A stretch of DNA of 64,000 nucleotides from contig CM062383.1 in the NCBI GenBank assembly GCA_031310005.1, positions 2,914,001 through 2,978,000 on the forward strand, in the 5' to 3' direction. This DNA is from Dactylellina haptotyla. Lineage: Eukaryota; Ascomycota; Orbiliomycetes; Orbiliales; Orbiliaceae. A program made the translations under genes and the position numbers. The notes under the pieces were generated by a model. It was not told where the DNA came from. It was given only the letters and a program-made list of their open reading frames with translations, and did no database searches. Of the stretch, positions 1 to 11,596 are shown one piece after another (the first letter of the stretch is position 1; every line of letters starts with the position of its first letter).

Positions 1-119
1 CTGAGGAAGATACCACAGAAACGCCGGTTTTGGCGAAGCCTCAAAATCTAGACAGGCCACCATTGGTACACGATGACAGTGTCTACGCGGTTACAAAAGA
101 TATACCAGGAGCGTTTTGA
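1..119 (+). CDS. possible 3' end of an unidentified gene (partial)
   Basis: An open frame enters from the left edge with its first full codon at base 3 and runs 38 codons to a TGA at 117-119. The C-terminal residues read DSVYAVTKDIPGAF. It has no start codon here, so it could only be the last exon of a gene lying left of the window. The residue mix looks coding-like, but no domain is recognisable and the stretch is short enough to be chance. If real, it is convergent with the membrane-protein gene whose stop is at 472. Confidence 0.35.
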   Translation, partial: EEDTTETPVLAKPQNLDRPPLVHDDSVYAVTKDIPGAF

Positions 120-471
120 TAGTTTTACTCTTACACCGGATCAGTATTTTTAGCGCTATTTTGGGAGGTGGAAATTTGTATTTACAACGGGATCAAGAGG
201 AGAATCGGTTCTTGCACACGAGAGGATCCACTTCCTTGTGAATCAGAGCTCGGGACCTATATTTTGTTTTAACGGCAAGCCACGTGTATTTTTACTCTCT
301 CGGCGCATCCCTTTAGCGAATGAAATTGGATTGTTGCGAGTTCCTAATTTCTTTAATGACTGCTTGATAGTTATCCAAAGTGACATAATGAATAAATGAT
401 ACATATGTGTAGTTAAAATCACAGCGCAAATAATGACAGACCATACCTCCAGAAATACTCGTTTCGCCCGA
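120..471. other. intergenic, convergent 3' ends
   Basis: About 350 bp between the putative left-edge gene end and the stop of the minus-strand SAT4-family gene. No open frame, tRNA-like fold or repeat was seen. It probably holds the two 3' UTRs. Confidence 0.5.
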
Positions 472-2464
472 CTAGCGAATCTTCACACCGGATCCCTTCA
501 CAATCTCAAACCCTCCATCAAGCTCACTATCATCCGGCAGCGCGCGAGAACTAGCTCTTGTCAAATCATGCGTATAAATACTCTCCCGCTCCACATCGCC
601 ACCATCAGCTTCAAACTCCCCGCAGGCATCGATAAAGTCCATTCCCACCACCCCGCGCTCGATAAGATCCAAATCATCCTTCGAGAGTATTTTCATCCCC
701 TGTCGTCCTCCTCGGTTGTGATTCGGATTGAGATATGCAGCTGCACCGCTACTGCCGCTACCCGCTTTTGAATCTGTAGCCGCAGCGCTAGTCGCATTGG
801 ACACCTGTAAGGCTAACGAGGACCCGATGGGCTCGGAATGGTTGACGCCCGGTATCTTGCGGAGTTCGAGTTGGGTGAGGGGTTGTGTAGGGTTTTGAGG
901 GTAGAAGATCCGTTTTCCTTGAAAACGCTCCTGGTAGAATCTTTTGAGGCGGGGGCGGGAGGTTAGATGGCGGAATGCCGGGGCGCAGGCACAGATTATT
1001 CCTAGGTTTAGTTCGATTCTGGGTACGGGTCTTTTTAGTGATCGAGTTGTAATATATGTGATGGGGGAGGGGAGTGCTTACAGTGTCCATTGGAAATTAT
1101 CGATTTCCCAGGTTGTGTCGACATCGTATACGAGGGCGGGTAAACGGGCTAGTTTTATACCGCTGGCGATGCATACTCTAATATTACGTTAGTATTATAA
1201 GATCCTCCGATTGCCGGTATCAAGGTGATAAAATCTTACAAGATCCCAAGACCGAATAACCCTAACGTCAAGACCTTCTCGCTGGTCCTGAGCTGAAGCC
1301 TCCATACTATCGGAACTGGTAAGAGACTAGTAGTATACAATGCTCTCAGTCAGTATATATCTTAAGCTTCTCTGTGGGGCGAGTTACTATTTGGATTTAC
1401 ACAATTATAATGTCCAGAAGCATGAAAATGGATACTCCGGCCAAGTTCAAGGTGATCTGGTTGATCTTGCATTTATACGTATACATAGCTTTCGGCCATT
1501 GCAAAGGCGTACAAGCTAATAGTACCAGTAAAAAATTGCTGATAGTGTGTAGGAGGTTTATGACTGCCGTTACGAGAACAGCGATTCGAAAAGAGGGTTT
1601 GGGGCTGAGCCGATAGTAAAGCGCTAGTAGAGATGCCTTTATGAAGAAGTGGCAGAACGTTACGAAATGTTGGCGAATTACGATGTTCTATGAGGATAAA
1701 ATTGTGGTGGTGAGTATATATTTGCAGAGGTATAGAAGCGAAATATGGTAGTTATCGGTACCGTTAATGTTTCGACCAGGGCATTCGATGTTACATCCCA
1801 AATATGCATTCCTAATCCTTTGGCTATAGATTGTTTAGTTTATATCTTTTCAAGACACTAGTCCGCTCGGAGACGTCTGGACAGCCCTAGCCTGGGGTTT
1901 AGTTGCCTTACCAGTTGACACCGAAGCCGACATTGTTATAGCGAGAGCCTGTCATATTATCTAACTTCAGCTTACAAGACTTTTTTTGCAACGTCGCAGT
2001 TTAGAATATGTAATTACCAGCGCGGGAATAATCAACCAATCCTCCAACCTCACCATCTTTGTAATAAAGCATCTCGTGAAAAACCTTAAAATCACTGATA
2101 TTGTCGACAAAGTCGGCAGTATAACCGCTGGAATCATTAGCATAGCATGCCGATTCTCATGCGGGAGTGTGTCAAAAAACTCTTTTAGAACCGCCGATAT
2201 CAGATATGCCGGCTGTTGTCCCAACGGGCGAAAAAGAGGAACCTCCTGCTCTGTTTTCTGGAAATCCGGAGCGAGAATCTCTGCTAATGTCGCCGTGTAA
2301 TTTAAGGTCTTGTTGACTCGGACTCGAGCGTAGAGATCGTTGGCGACTTCGAATGGCGTTATATTACGGTAAAACGGGGTGGAGTATGAAATTGCGAGAC
2401 CGAGCTTGATGAGTGTCATCCGGTCCATGTCGAGCGTCTTTGGGAGAGATACATCGGTCGTCAT
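472..2464 (-). CDS. SAT4-family (fungal rhodopsin-domain) integral membrane protein
   Basis: Seven exons, complement(472..1018, 1082..1177, 1240..1326, 1401..1687, 1762..1823, 1912..1948, 2018..2464), give 520 residues. All junctions have GT/AG ends and keep frame. An N-terminal region of about 110 residues with N-glycosylation-type NxT sites precedes a seven-span domain. Its first span is followed by the family signature RLEDWLIIPALALA. Later landmarks are GLGMHIWDV, the ASLLALYYRLSP helix, DIIIVLLPVPIVWRLQL and the last span ELNLGIICACAPAFRHL. A polar 150-residue tail follows. The family is named for SAT4 and is widespread in Pezizomycotina; its ligands and signalling roles are mostly unknown. 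ATG 2464 is the first in-frame ATG; an in-frame GTG lies 21 bases upstream. A paralogue with the same N-terminal layout sits at 44762-46283. Confidence 0.9.
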
Positions 2465-3678
2465 TGTGGAGGTTGAGATTGGCACCTTTGGGAATTCTAA
2501 TTTGATCGCTACATCGGCTATTAATATAGCGTTTGAAATAAAAGAAATAGAGGTATCTAGTCTGGACCTTTAAGTTTCGAGAATCGAAAAATTTTTGATG
2601 TGATTTGGCTGAAAAGTAACAGGGTCGACGAGGATGGTGATATCAACGGGTTGTAAATTTGTACAGCCGATCCCGGATCCCAGATTTGCCTACGTTTCGT
2701 ATATTGTATAGACGGAACCATGCGTGTAGATACCTTGCGCAAATTTCGTATTGTTCCTTGTCTACCTTGTTCCAGATTTTCAGATCATATCGTCAAATGT
2801 TGGAATGTTGGATCGATCTTGCGAGTCCGATTTTTCGATTTTATGGCCCATCAAACTAAGCAGACATATAGCGTGTTACCGGGTTTGTTCATAAGACGGA
2901 AATGTCATGAATTGAAATCTCAGATCTACGCAAACGGATATTGGCGGCCATGAGTTTTATCTATTCAATTGGAAGTTTAAAGTCACCTCAAGCACGAAGG
3001 TTGTCACTACACGACGCCTGATCAGTTTTAAACGATATCCTGTGAGCCTATGTTTGTCCGGCACAGCTTCTGATCAGAGATGTTCTTTTATATGATAGAT
3101 AATTGTAAATTTGGAAAATCCAGATAAATAAAACCTTGCATCAGATCGGAAGGTCACTACGAAGCTAAATATTGATCAATTCTGATTGACGTGATGTAGA
3201 CAGGGTTGCTGGACTGAATATACACTTTGGTAAAAAAATACAATGTGATACCTCATTTCAGTTTCTCCGATGTTACTAGGTTTAGTAGAATCACTACTAG
3301 TCTAGGTGATTTGGGATTCTAGGTTTGAAAATATGAAGCCGCTGTTGGTTCTTGGTAATAAATTGAGCCATGGAATACCTAGTAGTTGCGTATAGTTACT
3401 AGAACGGTCCGCTCATGTATATACGTCTGTACCATCCAAGTTATCCAACATAAGAAAACAACTGGATCCTCTGTACAAGAAATGAGTCTCGCTAATATAT
3501 TTACAAACAAAAAGCAGGTTATACTAACCAACCGAACACCAACAAACTCCTCTAATCGCTAATGTAATAGAATTCACAACCTGAAACCAAGAACCCATAT
3601 CGAGGTTCATCTGATTAAAAGGCAGAACGGAAAAATACCCCTGCCATGTCTCGCACGCTATTCTCAGGTCTATGCGTC
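2465..3678. other. intergenic, 5' of SAT4-family gene and 3' of kelch gene
   Basis: About 1.2 kb, AT-rich, with only short open frames of biased composition (up to 77 codons) that show no family features. It should hold the promoter of the SAT4-family gene and the kelch 3' UTR. No distinct motif can be assigned. Confidence 0.4.
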
Positions 3679-5608
3679 TTACCGGTATGGCGCTGGAGGA
3701 GGTGGTATCATTGGTTGAGGTTCGCGGCGGCGACCCAACATCGGCATCAACTCAACTCTTGCCGACTCAGCTGGAAGTTCGGCGTTATTTGTCCCGGCTG
3801 GAAGCTCCATCGCCGAATAGTTGTTCGGTAGTTCGGCAGGGGGCAGGTTTGACGGTAGCTCAGCCTTTGGCCATATCGAGAACCCTCCTCCTCCTTGGTC
3901 AAAGTAGTCGTAAGGGCCAGGTAAGACCGGCTCTTGAAGCTGCTTTCTGCGGCGAAGCCAAAACAGTATGGCGCCTATGATGAAGAACAAGGCTAGAATG
4001 CCGCCTACGACTGCGCCAGCGATTGCGCCTGTTGACGGGCCGCTTTTCGCTGCTGGAGATGTGGATTCTACGTTGGTTGGAGCTGAAGAGGTTGTTGAGG
4101 ATGTGGTTGGTATTGGTGTGAGAGTGAAGAGATTTTCGACGCGAGCATTAGGCCAGCCACTAGCTGGAGAGTTTCTACGACCTAGATGTCAATGTGGTTC
4201 ACCAATTAAACATATCACATTGTATTCCTTACCTATTACGGACAGCGCTTTGGACAAAACTTGGGACTTCGTAATCTTGCGAGGCGGAGCTTATCGATGC
4301 CTTCCAAACGAAAGTATTCGTATCCAGAACCAGGAAAGGAGGATGCGTGGCGTTACAAGCGTCAATATTTAATTTTATATCTCCAATCTGCGATACAATT
4401 CCTCCTGTTACGATCATCTGTGTGGTTTTGTAGAGGTTGCACTTGTGCCTTGTACGTCCAATAGTTGTGATCGCAGGATTATCGAGATTGTTCACAGACG
4501 TTCGAGTATCGGGGTTATTCTGGTCGTCAACTTGAATCCAATGGAATGCTGGTAGAGCTAACACCCAGACGTCGGCAAATGCGGCTTCATAAAACTGGCT
4601 CCACCCGCCGTAGAGTACGATGTTGTGATATGAGCCATCTGGAGCGCTGTTAACAACCGTGCAGAATTCCGCACGTTCAGTTGGTATGGTACTCCCGGTT
4701 GCAGCTATCCTATTCCAAATGTTGGTCGCGATATCGTAAACGTAAATATCTGATAACGGTCGGAGATCCCAGTCTAATCCGCTTCCTTCAGCGAACATAG
4801 TTCCTTTCACTGTCGACTGAGGCACTGTTAGTAAATCCCGCAAGCTCTCGATCACTCCATTTCATTGAAAATATCGAACGTACATCGAAACCGCCCATTA
4901 AAACTATGATGCCAGCGTCGCCAGCGGGTACATAGACTGCCGAACCACCAACCGTGCTTGGTGTATCGATAGCCTCCGAATCTATTGATTCTTTTATAAA
5001 ACTCCATTTCGGCGTCGCCGCATTTCCCTCGAAATATACAAGTCCAGGATTCTGTTTATAGATCCCGAGACCCCGGCCCCCACCATACCAAGTTCGGCCG
5101 TCTGGAGCTGTTGCAACAAATCCATTTGTCTGATTAAACCATTGATACTCTCCGCCGTCGATCGTCTCATTGTTCCACTGTTTTGCTGTTACATCGTATG
5201 CCCACATCGTATCCGTCTGGTTGACGCTGTCTGGAGTATCCACGCTCCTTCTAACGGCAGCGTATGCCCATAATTTTTCCGGAATTTCCTCATTATAGAA
5301 AAATGTACCGATGCCGGCATCTTTGTTGGTTAATTCATCGGGAGCATCTTCGGTTTCTATTAAGGCTTGCGCTATTATCCCGTCGACACCTAAATTGTCT
5401 GCCAAGTTGATTTTATGGATTTTGGGATCACTGGCTGGTTTCCGATCTCGACTGAATAGGTATGAGCCGCTTGTGAAGTACAAAGTATCGTTTACCACCG
5501 CCACTAAAGAAATAAAAGGGTCAGATCTGAAGAGCAGAAGACCGTCGGAATAAGGTTATTACCTCGTTGGTCATACAACGAGCAGAGTCCATCCGTGCTC
5601 CCTGACAT
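3679..5608 (-). CDS. kelch-repeat protein with one C-terminal membrane span
   Basis: Four exons, complement(3679..4174, 4233..4816, 4884..5503, 5563..5608), give 581 residues. The start MSGSTDGLCSLYDQRVAVVN matches the usual beginning of fungal kelch ectodomains (CxLYDQRVAVVNDTLYFTSG). Six or so kelch blades follow, with motifs such as TMWAYDV, GRTWYGGGRG, VPAGDAGIIVLMGG, ILYGG-like IVLYGGWS and DVWVLALPAFHWI. A Ser/Thr stalk at about 425-460 leads to a hydrophobic span near 465-489 (GAIAGAVVGGILALFF...), then RRRK and a 90-residue cytoplasmic tail. The tail carries an AELP-type short repeat and ends in a Pro-rich stretch. No cleavable signal peptide is visible at this start, so either the span alone inserts the protein or an upstream exon was missed. 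Partners are unknown. Confidence 0.87.
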
Positions 5609-7269
5609 ATCGAACCGTTACTCATCAAAATTTACAAAAACGACCGTTTAGAAAAGAAAAAGACCCAAAAAGAAACCAGCTTACTGAAAAGAAACGCGAC
5701 GCGACGATGGTGGGATTATTATACATTTGCATCTTGGTTAATCTAGGCTCAGGCTCATACTTTTCGGGTTACCTTGTTTTAACACTGCAATGAGCCGCCA
5801 AAACTCGCCAATAGGATCATCGTTCTACTCTTCCCAGCCGCTAAGATAGCTAGCTGGCTCAACAATCTTATTATCGGTCTGAGCGAATGTTAAGAGGGGG
5901 AGGCTCCAACCAACCAGGGGTGTGGTCTGGTAGGGATAAAAATACGACTTGGCGCAGACATATCCTGCACTAAACAAATTGGGATTTTCAAATCAGGATT
6001 TCCAAATCCCCATTTTAAGATGTCCAGCAGCCCGAAGTGTGGCTTTTGATTTTGAATGTAAAGATTATGTTGATAGAGCAAGATAAAGATAGAGCTTGTG
6101 ATAGATTTCGTATCAGAGTATTCGGGTCTCAACTTGACTTGCGACCGTTGGTTTCTCTAGCCAATGGCGCCCCTTTCGCAATTTTGAAATTTTGCGATAT
6201 TTATCGCCGGTGGGGCTCTGTTAAGATGAGTAACCGAGTCGAATGCAACTTGCATTCCTGTACTGTGCGCTCCAAACACCGATTTAAGCGTGCGTGGAGG
6301 AAGTTTAAAGAAAAACATCAGTGGGAATCATGAGTTATGCTGTACCCACCTCACTGATCATGCGAGGGGGCTCTTCCTATTTCGAGAAAGACTGTTAACT
6401 GCGGGGTTATATGCAGAAGATCTTATGTAAACCTGTATCCTTTGTTAGAACCCTTGTTTCCAGCCCCTTGAAGAGTAAAAATATCACTTATTACGAAACG
6501 CCTTATTAAGCTTATAAAGCTGTCAAAATTGTCGCACTTAGAAAGGATTGTTCCAAACTCTACGGTTCGTGCCGAAGGAACCAATTCCTAATTGTCTTAC
6601 TTCATCTCATACTCGTGGCTCGTGCGCGTGCCAACACAAGATATCCTATTGTGATACACCTTTTGCACTTATTGATGTTGACATCGAGTCAGGTTTTATT
6701 TTGTCGCCAAAACATTGCGAATTCTAGTTCATCTGCCGGAGTTGCCCTTTGATGCAACCGGATCGAGTCCTAGGTTTCCGAGCTTCGCTACGACCTTCTC
6801 TAAGCTAAGCTTGTCTCAACAGCAAAGGCTCACAGGAGCTTAAAGTTAGCTGATGGGATAATCAATCCATAATCGATAACCAGGTTCACGGGCCCTGTCC
6901 TGGTAACCTAGAGCCCAGTTTTTCTGGCTCAAGTGATCGCGATCTTGCGTCAACAATAACGCTCATGAGTGCATATGCGGGTCGCAAACCTCACATGCGT
7001 CCTGGCGCTTGGAATTTGTCCTGGGCAGGCTTGGGCCAAAGTGGTGTCAGAGCAGGCAACGTAGCTGTTGAGCAGGAACGCAAATCGTTAGAATTCGTTC
7101 CCCTCTTTATGCCTCCCAACCTAATTTTGTCTCTGACATTAGCAGTATACGTATCGGAAGGATACAAAGTACATACGGCAGCTTAGCTTAGGCAACTGTT
7201 GTATTCCTGGAACTGCACTTTCTCTGGGCCAATCGTGGATCAACTCACCATACCCAGTGGACATTCACT
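5609..7269. other. divergent promoter region between kelch gene and P450 gene
   Basis: About 1.66 kb between two divergent start codons. Short open frames (60-98 codons) lack family features and overlap on both strands. An imperfect inverted repeat lies at about 5984-6017 (GGGATTTTCAAATC facing GGATTTCCAAATCCC). A CCAAT motif (GGCCAATCG) lies at about 7226-7234, some 40 bp before the P450 ATG. No RNA gene was recognised. Confidence 0.4.
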
Positions 7270-9084
7270 ATGCCTGTATTATTCGATGTTATACGGAGAG
7301 TCAGTGACTATCTCGATTCTTTCTCTTTACAGGAAATTCGTGGATTCTTCAGCCTAAAAACTGTAGCGGGCGCTATCGCCTTATATGTGTTTGGTTACGT
7401 CCCACTTCGCTTCATCTACAGGCTATATTTCCATCCACTATCAAGAATTCCAGGCCCAAAAAGCCAACTCGTTTTTGATCTGCCCACGAGACTTTATTGG
7501 TTTGTCGGCGGAGGACTAGGGAGGATTGCCTTCAAGGCCGATGAATGGCATCAGAGATATGGTACACTTGATTTCCGCTCTACTTATGCCTTTTCAAAAT
7601 GACGTTCCTAACTCTTCAACGATCTAGGTCCGATATTTAGAATCGCACATAATGCCGTTCATATAAAGGACATCGACTCTTTTAACCAGTGAGCCTTGTG
7701 GACCTATACTACCCAAATTAATACAGCGTAGGAATTTGTTTTTTAATTATGGAGTGTTTGCAGGATTTATAGGGTCGGCACCCAGTTTACCAAAAATCTC
7801 AAATACTATGACATCGAGCAACATCACGAAGCGTCAATAGCCATCGCGGACCCGCACAAGGCCCATATGCGAAGAGCAGCCCTTCATCCGTATTTCAACA
7901 AAAAGGCAGTTCGCAAACTCGAAGGGTTGATTCAAGATAAAGTTACAAAATTCCTAGACCGTCTCGCGGATTTTGAGCGAGAGGGTAGTATCGTGCAAAT
8001 CCAACGAGGTTTCCGATGTTTCGGTAGTGATGTTATCTCGCCATATTGCTTCAATAAATGTTTCGATTCACTTGACGAGCCGAATTTTGCACCGCGTTCG
8101 CATCTAGCCTTTGAAGCGCTACTTGGGGTGGCCGGGTTACATTTTGCGTGGCCGGAAGCATTCGCTTTTACCGGCGAGATTTTTAAACTTCTAGGTCGAA
8201 AGGTGACGAGGACTGTTAATCCACTTATGGCAGATATTTTGGACTTCCAGGATCAAGTTAAGGACGCGGTTTTTGAACAAAAGGAAACCTGGGAGAAGAC
8301 TAGTGATAGAACGGAGTTGTTCTCAGCATTGGAACAGCTGTATCGTGATGATCCGAAGGGGAGATGGAAGGCTGCTACAGATCAGCAGTTGTTAAATGAG
8401 GGTTTCGCTATTTTCAATGCCGCAGGAGATACAATAGCAACCGCTTTAACGTTTGCGACGTATTGGCTTATTAAGAACCCTGATCTCCAGCAACGTCTTT
8501 TAGAAGAATTGAAGCAGGTGATGCCAGAACCGAGATCGCAGATTAACGACGAAACTCTCGACAAGCTACCTTTTCTTGTAAGCTTTCTTTGCAAATTCCA
8601 CTTTCTGAGTTCTACCAACTAACTAATCAATCCGCGTAAACAGCAAGCATGTATAAAAGAATCGCTTCGCTTTAGCCATGGAGTCCCCGCGCCTCTACCC
8701 AGAGACGTCCCTCAAGGCGGAGCCGACTTCCTCGGCTACCATCTCCCTGAGGAAACTATCATATGGAGCTCCAGTTACCTTTACCACACGGATCCAGAAG
8801 CCTTCCCGGAACCTTTCAAGTGGTATCCACCCCGGTGGCTTGATGGTAGTAATAATTTGCGGCAAATGGATAATTATTTCATGCCGTTCAGTCGAGGCGC
8901 GAGAATTTGTATCGGCATGGACCTTGCAATGGTCGAGATGAAGACTATCCTTGCGAGATTGGTGAGAAGGTATGAGATGCAGTTCGCAGAGGAGTTTAAA
9001 GATGAGTTTATGGAATGGACGGCGATAGTTACGCCGATTTTGAAGGGACGTTTGACGGTTACAGTTAAAGAACGGCCTGAATGA
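7270..9084 (+). CDS. cytochrome P450 monooxygenase (first copy)
   Basis: Exons 7270..7561, 7628..7688, 7764..8577 and 8644..9084 give 535 residues, normal for a microsomal fungal P450. The N-terminus has a membrane anchor (about residues 28-50) and then RLYFHPLSRIPGPKS, the hinge proline region. The I-helix reads FNAAGDTIAT near residue 340, the ExxR pair is E395/R398 (KESLR), the PERF-like segment is PPRWLD, and the heme loop FSRGARICIG places the thiolate at Cys478. It would be an ER enzyme oxidising a lipophilic substrate with electrons from a P450 reductase. The substrate cannot be read from the sequence. No backbone biosynthetic gene (PKS, NRPS, terpene synthase) is near, so cluster membership is not supported. 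The start is the first ATG upstream of the anchor. Confidence 0.93.
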
Positions 9085-9217
9085 TTCAGTGCAGATATAC
9101 ACCCAGAAATATATATTGTAAAGATATAGTTTTCTTTTACATCTAGAGGACAGAGCTAAACCACAGAAGAAAAGATTTCAAAGGCTAAAAAGTACATAAA
9201 TATATATCTCCCATTAT
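9085..9217. other. 3' intergenic, convergent genes
   Basis: Only 133 bp separate the stop codons of the P450 and the minus-strand GTPase-fusion gene, so their 3' UTRs must be very short or overlap. Confidence 0.5.
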
Positions 9218-11596
9218 TCAAACAGCTTTATTCTGCTCCTTCCAGCCTCTCACGCTCCTCAATTGCTTCCTATCACAACCAAGGATTGTCTCGTTTGCGC
9301 TTGCGCTCTTCCATGTTAACTCGGTGTAATAAACCAACCAGAGATCCTCCCAACTTAGCTCCAAGTTTTTAGACAAGAAATCATGCATGGTAATCGGCTC
9401 CTCCTTTTTCTCACTTCCGTCCAGAGAGGGGCCATATGTATCGATGTAAGCTTCGATGATCATACGAACCCAGAATGTCATCTTAGTCAACTGAGAGCGG
9501 TCCTTATTGATCTCTTTGTAGGCCACTTTAGAGATATGGGTATGGACGATTTCGGACTGTTTTTTGGGTAGTATACTAAAGATCTTTTGAATGAGCTGGG
9601 CGTGTTCTTGCCAGCTTTGGGGGCTTGGAGGGGTAGTTTTTTCGATTGTAGTGGCAGGTTGCTCTGGTGGTGGGGGTTGGGATTTGGAGGCTGTTCCGTA
9701 GTTGGGTGCTTGGTCCACTGTGTCAGCTATTTTAACCTTTGAGGTTGCTGTGACTATGTCATCGACTTCGACCCAATCGTCATCGTCGTCATTATCATGG
9801 AACGACGTGGTTCTTGCATCAATTGGTTCATAGCTAGATTTCTTGGAGTCTTTGGGGGCCTCCTCCTCCTTCTTCGGGGTCTCGGTCTGGTAGTTGGAGA
9901 TCCAATTTGCACGTTGTTTCAATTCTTCCATTGTAGGGACAATGACTTCGGAAACTGCGGTTTTCCAATCTTGGTGGATTTCGAGAATTGGAGAATAATT
10001 GGGAATGATCTTGCCCTTCTTTGGGGGTATAAAGTTGAGTCTTCCCTTCACGCCTTTCCAGTCCGCCTCTTGGTAGTATTCCTTCCAGAGGTCATCTGCG
10101 CCAAATGCATCCGGGTACAGAATCTCGATTGTTTCATATGAGATTCTGGTGAAATCGAAATCGGGGCTCTTCTTAAGAATGCCTTCCATGCCAGCATGGA
10201 CGATTTGGATCCAGAAGTACGCCTGCGTTTCCGAATACGGTTCAACTAATGAACTTTTGGCCCTCTGTCGGATCGTTTCAGTTTGAAGGTCGGATAGAGC
10301 TTTCTTGACGACGAGTCCACGCCGGGTATTTGTTGCTTTGACGGTTTGAAGAGTTGCATACGCCCACCGCTTGAGTCTTCGGGCCGCCTGGTCCTCTCCC
10401 AGCCTTTTCGAGTCGTATCCGGTGGATAGGTTCCTTCGTTGCACTCCCTCGAATGATGGAAGGGGCTCGAGATCCGGTATCAAAAGGTTATCTTTCCCCT
10501 TTGGAGAGAGGAGATAATTCTTAGTGTAGTGGTCCTTCCATAGACTGCCGTTCATCAAGTGCGGGTTCTTTTCGAGCATAGCAAAGAATTTGTCTGGCCA
10601 CTCGGATAGTCTGCCGCTGACTGGTTCTTGGAATCTATGGAGTGCGACATAAACTTGGTGGACCCAGAAAGTGGTAAGGGTACGGTGCGCTGTGTTTCTG
10701 AATTTCCCAGGTGCTTCTTTCAACAAGGAACCCAGACAATCGAGAAATTCGTCCACAGCCACCAGAACCGGTTGCTGGGGAGTCGTGGTCTGCGAGGGAT
10801 TCTCGAGGACCTTGTGGAGAATCACACTTGCGACGAATAGATGATCTGCGTGATCCCATGTTCCAAGCTTCCCGTTTCGCATGCTAACAAGGTAGAGCTC
10901 GGGGTATCTGTAGGTAGTGGTCTTGGTATCTCTCAAACCCTGGATACGCTTGAGAAGTTCTTCAGTAGTCGGTATGACCTCTGGTTGGGGAGGCTTGCTA
11001 GCCTCATCTGTAGCGTTAATGGGAATGCTTTTCGGATCCCAAGTATCGAGGGCTTCGCCGACGGCGTCTAAAACACCTTGAATGCCTGTACCAGTAACAG
11101 CAGAGACTTCATCGTCGAATATCTTCCATTTTACAGTACGAAACGTCCTCATTGTGGTTTGAACAGCAAGCTTCGTCGCCTCTTTGGCCTCCTGGTTATA
11201 TGGCAAATCTTGTTTGGTGAACACAATTCCCACGAATGCGACTCCAAAGTTTGATACGGCTTCAAGAACCTGGAAGTGGAGTTCTTCTAAGGCTCCGCTT
11301 CGCCGCTCATCGTGGATATCCAACATGAATAAGATGACCATGCCAGGTACAAAATAGTGCCGCACGAGAGGGCGGATCTTGTCACAGCCGCCGACATCCC
11401 AGAATGCGACATCGTGCTTGCCGATTTTGATAGTTTCGACGTTGAAGCCGATTGTTGGAATAGTGGTCACAACTTCTCCGAGGGCAACTTTGTACAGAAA
11501 TGTAGTTTTGCCAGCTGCGTCGAGGCCGAGGACTAGGCACACGCCGTCCTTTCGACGGTTAAAGGCGGACTTGACAAAGTTGACGAGGGACGCCAT
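9218..11596 (-). CDS. Arf-like small GTPase fused to a long C-terminal three-module region
   Basis: A single uninterrupted exon of 792 residues. Residues 1-185 are an Arf/Arl GTPase: P-loop GLDAAGKTT (24-32), switch [10 protein letters not shown] (47-55), [10 protein letters not shown] (67-76), TKQD in place of NKQD, and SAVTG for the G5 loop. Arf proteins recruit coats and effectors to membranes in their GTP form. Two key features depart from the family: Arf1 Gln71 is Cys71 here, and residue 2 is Ala, so the usual N-myristoylation Gly is absent. Arfs are normally about 180 residues. Here some 600 more follow, with three similar modules, each with an FW[VI] helix start (near 309, 459, 707) and, 43-46 residues later, LW(K)xxYY (near 355, 502, 752). 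An acidic linker ([11 protein letters not shown]) lies near 610. The ATG at 11596 was chosen over an in-frame TTG 15 bases upstream. The tail's function is unknown. Confidence 0.9.
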   Translation of the reverse strand: MASLVNFVKSAFNRRKDGVCLVLGLDAAGKTTFLYKVALGEVVTTIPTIGFNVETIKIGKHDVAFWDVGGCDKIRPLVRHYFVPGMVILFMLDIHDERRSGALEELHFQVLEAVSNFGVAFVGIVFTKQDLPYNQEAKEATKLAVQTTMRTFRTVKWKIFDDEVSAVTGTGIQGVLDAVGEALDTWDPKSIPINATDEASKPPQPEVIPTTEELLKRIQGLRDTKTTTYRYPELYLVSMRNGKLGTWDHADHLFVASVILHKVLENPSQTTTPQQPVLVAVDEFLDCLGSLLKEAPGKFRNTAHRTLTTFWVHQVYVALHRFQEPVSGRLSEWPDKFFAMLEKNPHLMNGSLWKDHYTKNYLLSPKGKDNLLIPDLEPLPSFEGVQRRNLSTGYDSKRLGEDQAARRLKRWAYATLQTVKATNTRRGLVVKKALSDLQTETIRQRAKSSLVEPYSETQAYFWIQIVHAGMEGILKKSPDFDFTRISYETIEILYPDAFGADDLWKEYYQEADWKGVKGRLNFIPPKKGKIIPNYSPILEIHQDWKTAVSEVIVPTMEELKQRANWISNYQTETPKKEEEAPKDSKKSSYEPIDARTTSFHDNDDDDDWVEVDDIVTATSKVKIADTVDQAPNYGTASKSQPPPPEQPATTIEKTTPPSPQSWQEHAQLIQKIFSILPKKQSEIVHTHISKVAYKEINKDRSQLTKMTFWVRMIIEAYIDTYGPSLDGSEKKEEPITMHDFLSKNLELSWEDLWLVYYTELTWKSASANETILGCDRKQLRSVRGWKEQNKAV

